In this document: positions 5,320-6,610 of the stretch, in pieces | Position numbering within the stretch: position 1 is the stretch's first letter | Layout: each line of letters opens with the position of its first letter | Assembly: GCA_029975915.1 (NCBI GenBank) | Contig: JARKOC010000033.1 | Coordinates: 1 to 6,610 of the forward strand | DNA length: 6,610 nt | DNA from: Bryobacteraceae bacterium | Lineage (GTDB): Bacteria; Acidobacteriota; Terriglobia; Bryobacterales; Bryobacteraceae | Reading direction: 5' to 3' | The notes under the pieces: model-generated | What the model was told of the DNA's origin: nothing | The model's database searches: none | What the model saw: the letters and a program-made list of their open reading frames with translations, nothing else | Translations under genes and position numbers: made by a program

Positions 5320-6567
5320 ATGAAGAGAACAACCGTACTGGCCCTTTTCGCGTTTTTCGCTGTCTCCCTGGTCGTCGCCGCAGGATGCGACGGCAGCCGG
5401 AACGGCTCCTCCGGCCCGGCGCCGGTGACCGCCACTCCGGGCGGCCCGGCGCTGACACGCTCGGTGCTGCTTTCCGGGCTGAAAAACCCCTGGGACCTGG
5501 CGTTCACCCCGGACGGCGCCATGCTGTTCACCGAAAAGTGCCGGGGGCTCTCGGTCCGCCGTGCCGACGGCACGGTCAGGCGCCTGTTCGGCGCACGGGG
5601 AGCGGCAGTCGTCGCGGCGGACTTTTTCTGCCAGGGCCAGAGCGGAATGCACGGCGTAGCGGTTGACCCGGATTTCACCGCCAACCGCTACGTCTATGTC
5701 TACATGGCGTCGAATCTGTCCAGGCCGGAAACGAACCGGGTGGTGCGCCTCCGGGTCGACCGGGGCTATACCGCGGTCAGCGACCGGCGCGACATCGTCA
5801 CGGACATCCCCTTTAAGAGCAGTGCCAACCGCTGGGGCGGAGCCGGGACCCACAGCGGCGGACGGATCCGCTTCAGCCCGTACGACGGCTCCCTGTACGT
5901 CACCACCGGGGACAATCACAACGGCCACCTCCCCCAGGACCTCACCCGCCTGGGCGGCAAGGTGCTGCGGGTCGACCGCAACGGTGCGGCCGCGCCGGGC
6001 AACGGCACGCCCGCCGGCGGCGACCCGCGCATCTTCACCTACGGCCACCGCAACGTGCAGGGGATAGCGTTCCGTCCCGGCGCCGGCCGCCCCTTCATCA
6101 GCGAGCACGGACCCGGACACAGCGACGAGGTCACCCCGCTTGCGCCCGGCGGCAACGGCGGATGGGACCCAAAGCCGGAGCCCGGCGTCGCATGCATGAA
6201 CGACTACTGCGGCTACACCTCCAACAAGCGCGACGGCTCCCGTACCCCCATGACCGACCTGGCCAAGTTCCCGAACGCGCTCCGCCCCTCCTGGAACAAC
6301 AACGGCGTTTCCGAGGGAATGAGCCCGTGCGTCTTCCTGGGCGGGGCGCACTGGAAGGCGTGGGACGGCCGGCTGGCGGTGGGATTCCTGCGCGGTGAGC
6401 GCATCGTGATCCTGCAGCTGGATTCAGCGGGCAAGACGGTCGGGACCACGACCGTTCCGGGCCTGCCCCGGGAACGCATCCGCTCGCTGGTGCAGGGACC
6501 GGACGGCGCGCTGTACGTTGCGACCGACGGCGGCGAGATCTGGCGGGTCGCTCCGAGGACGCGCTAG
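5320..6567 (+). CDS. PQQ-dependent sugar dehydrogenase family (GSDH) lipoprotein
   Basis: The 415-residue protein belongs to the soluble glucose dehydrogenase / Yli-type beta-propeller family, which oxidises aldose sugars with the cofactor PQQ in the periplasm. Residues 1-22 are a signal peptide ending VVAAG before Cys23, a plausible but not ideal lipobox, followed by a Gly/Ser/Pro-rich linker. Family motifs in order: NPWDLAFTPDG (56-66), QGQSGMHGVAVDPDF (105-119), THSGGRIRFSP (177-187) with His178 matching the catalytic base of soluble GDH (His144), TTGDNHNG (195-202), GHRNVQGIAF (242-251) with Arg244 matching Arg228, SEHGPGHSDEV (261-271), Arg358 in FLRGERI near the Lys377 position, and Arg386/Arg388 (RERIR) matching the PQQ-binding pair. 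The correspondences are from memory of the family. Extra cysteines (74, 104, 292, 297, 337) suggest disulfides; no CxxCH haem motif occurs. The true sugar and electron acceptor are unknown, and no PQQ synthesis genes are in the window. Confidence 0.9.
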   Translation: MKRTTVLALFAFFAVSLVVAAGCDGSRNGSSGPAPVTATPGGPALTRSVLLSGLKNPWDLAFTPDGAMLFTEKCRGLSVRRADGTVRRLFGARGAAVVAADFFCQGQSGMHGVAVDPDFTANRYVYVYMASNLSRPETNRVVRLRVDRGYTAVSDRRDIVTDIPFKSSANRWGGAGTHSGGRIRFSPYDGSLYVTTGDNHNGHLPQDLTRLGGKVLRVDRNGAAAPGNGTPAGGDPRIFTYGHRNVQGIAFRPGAGRPFISEHGPGHSDEVTPLAPGGNGGWDPKPEPGVACMNDYCGYTSNKRDGSRTPMTDLAKFPNALRPSWNNNGVSEGMSPCVFLGGAHWKAWDGRLAVGFLRGERIVILQLDSAGKTVGTTTVPGLPRERIRSLVQGPDGALYVATDGGEIWRVAPRTR

Positions 6568-6574
6568 AAGTCTG

Positions 6575-6592
6575 TGCCGGATGATTCCGGCA
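6575..6592 (+). terminator. Hairpin after the dehydrogenase gene, possible terminator
   Basis: A perfect 7-bp stem, tgccgga / tccggca, with a 4-nt loop (tgat) begins 7 nt after the stop codon. No T-run follows (ggcgtagcaact), so it is either a weak intrinsic terminator or an mRNA 3'-end stabilising hairpin. Confidence 0.45.
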
Positions 6593-6610
6593 GGCGTAGC
6601 AACTCTCATC

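Noticed and set aside
4930..6351. A 473-codon open frame on the - strand across the end of the kinase and most of the dehydrogenase gene
   Set aside because: It runs antisense to two genes with full family motifs. Its translation is rich in low-complexity Ala, Gly, Arg and Val, as expected from reading GC-rich codons backwards, and it resembles no family.

Overview
The window is a stretch of bacterial chromosome carrying four convincing genes, all on the + strand. The genes are GC-rich. Three of the four products carry export signals, two of them apparent lipoprotein signals, which points to a Gram-negative cell. The gene mix (an exported kinesin-light-chain-type TPR protein, a DUF3089 lipoprotein, a soluble PAS-GAF hybrid histidine kinase and a PQQ-type sugar dehydrogenase lipoprotein) would fit a Geobacter-like deltaproteobacterium (Desulfuromonadota). 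That placement is an impression from gene style; no phylogenetic marker is present.

Layout: (1) 1-124 is an upstream flank, possibly with the last codons of another gene. (2) 125-1321 encodes an exported protein made almost entirely of 42-residue TPR units, and the DNA itself is a 126-bp tandem repeat. (3) 1322-1806 is a 485-bp gap with no convincing gene; it holds a compact palindromic element (1463-1556), then a less GC-rich stretch with a doubtful small ORF and two Shine-Dalgarno-like sites. (4) 1807-2835 encodes a DUF3089 alpha/beta-hydrolase-like lipoprotein. (5) 2836-3094 is a gap with a 24-bp direct repeat and a small hairpin. (6) 3095-5260 encodes a soluble hybrid sensor kinase (PAS-GAF-HisKA-HATPase-REC). 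(7) 5320-6567, after a 59-bp gap, encodes a PQQ-dependent sugar dehydrogenase-like lipoprotein, followed by a hairpin that may end transcription.

The genes do not form an obvious pathway. Only the kinase and the dehydrogenase are close enough (59 bp) to suggest co-transcription. The TPR protein and the two lipoproteins should act in the cell envelope, and the kinase in the cytoplasm. I see no phage, transposase, CRISPR, tRNA or rRNA, and no clear undescribed multi-gene system. The least explained parts are the non-coding elements at 1463-1556 and 2871-2939 and the strongly homogenised TPR repeats.
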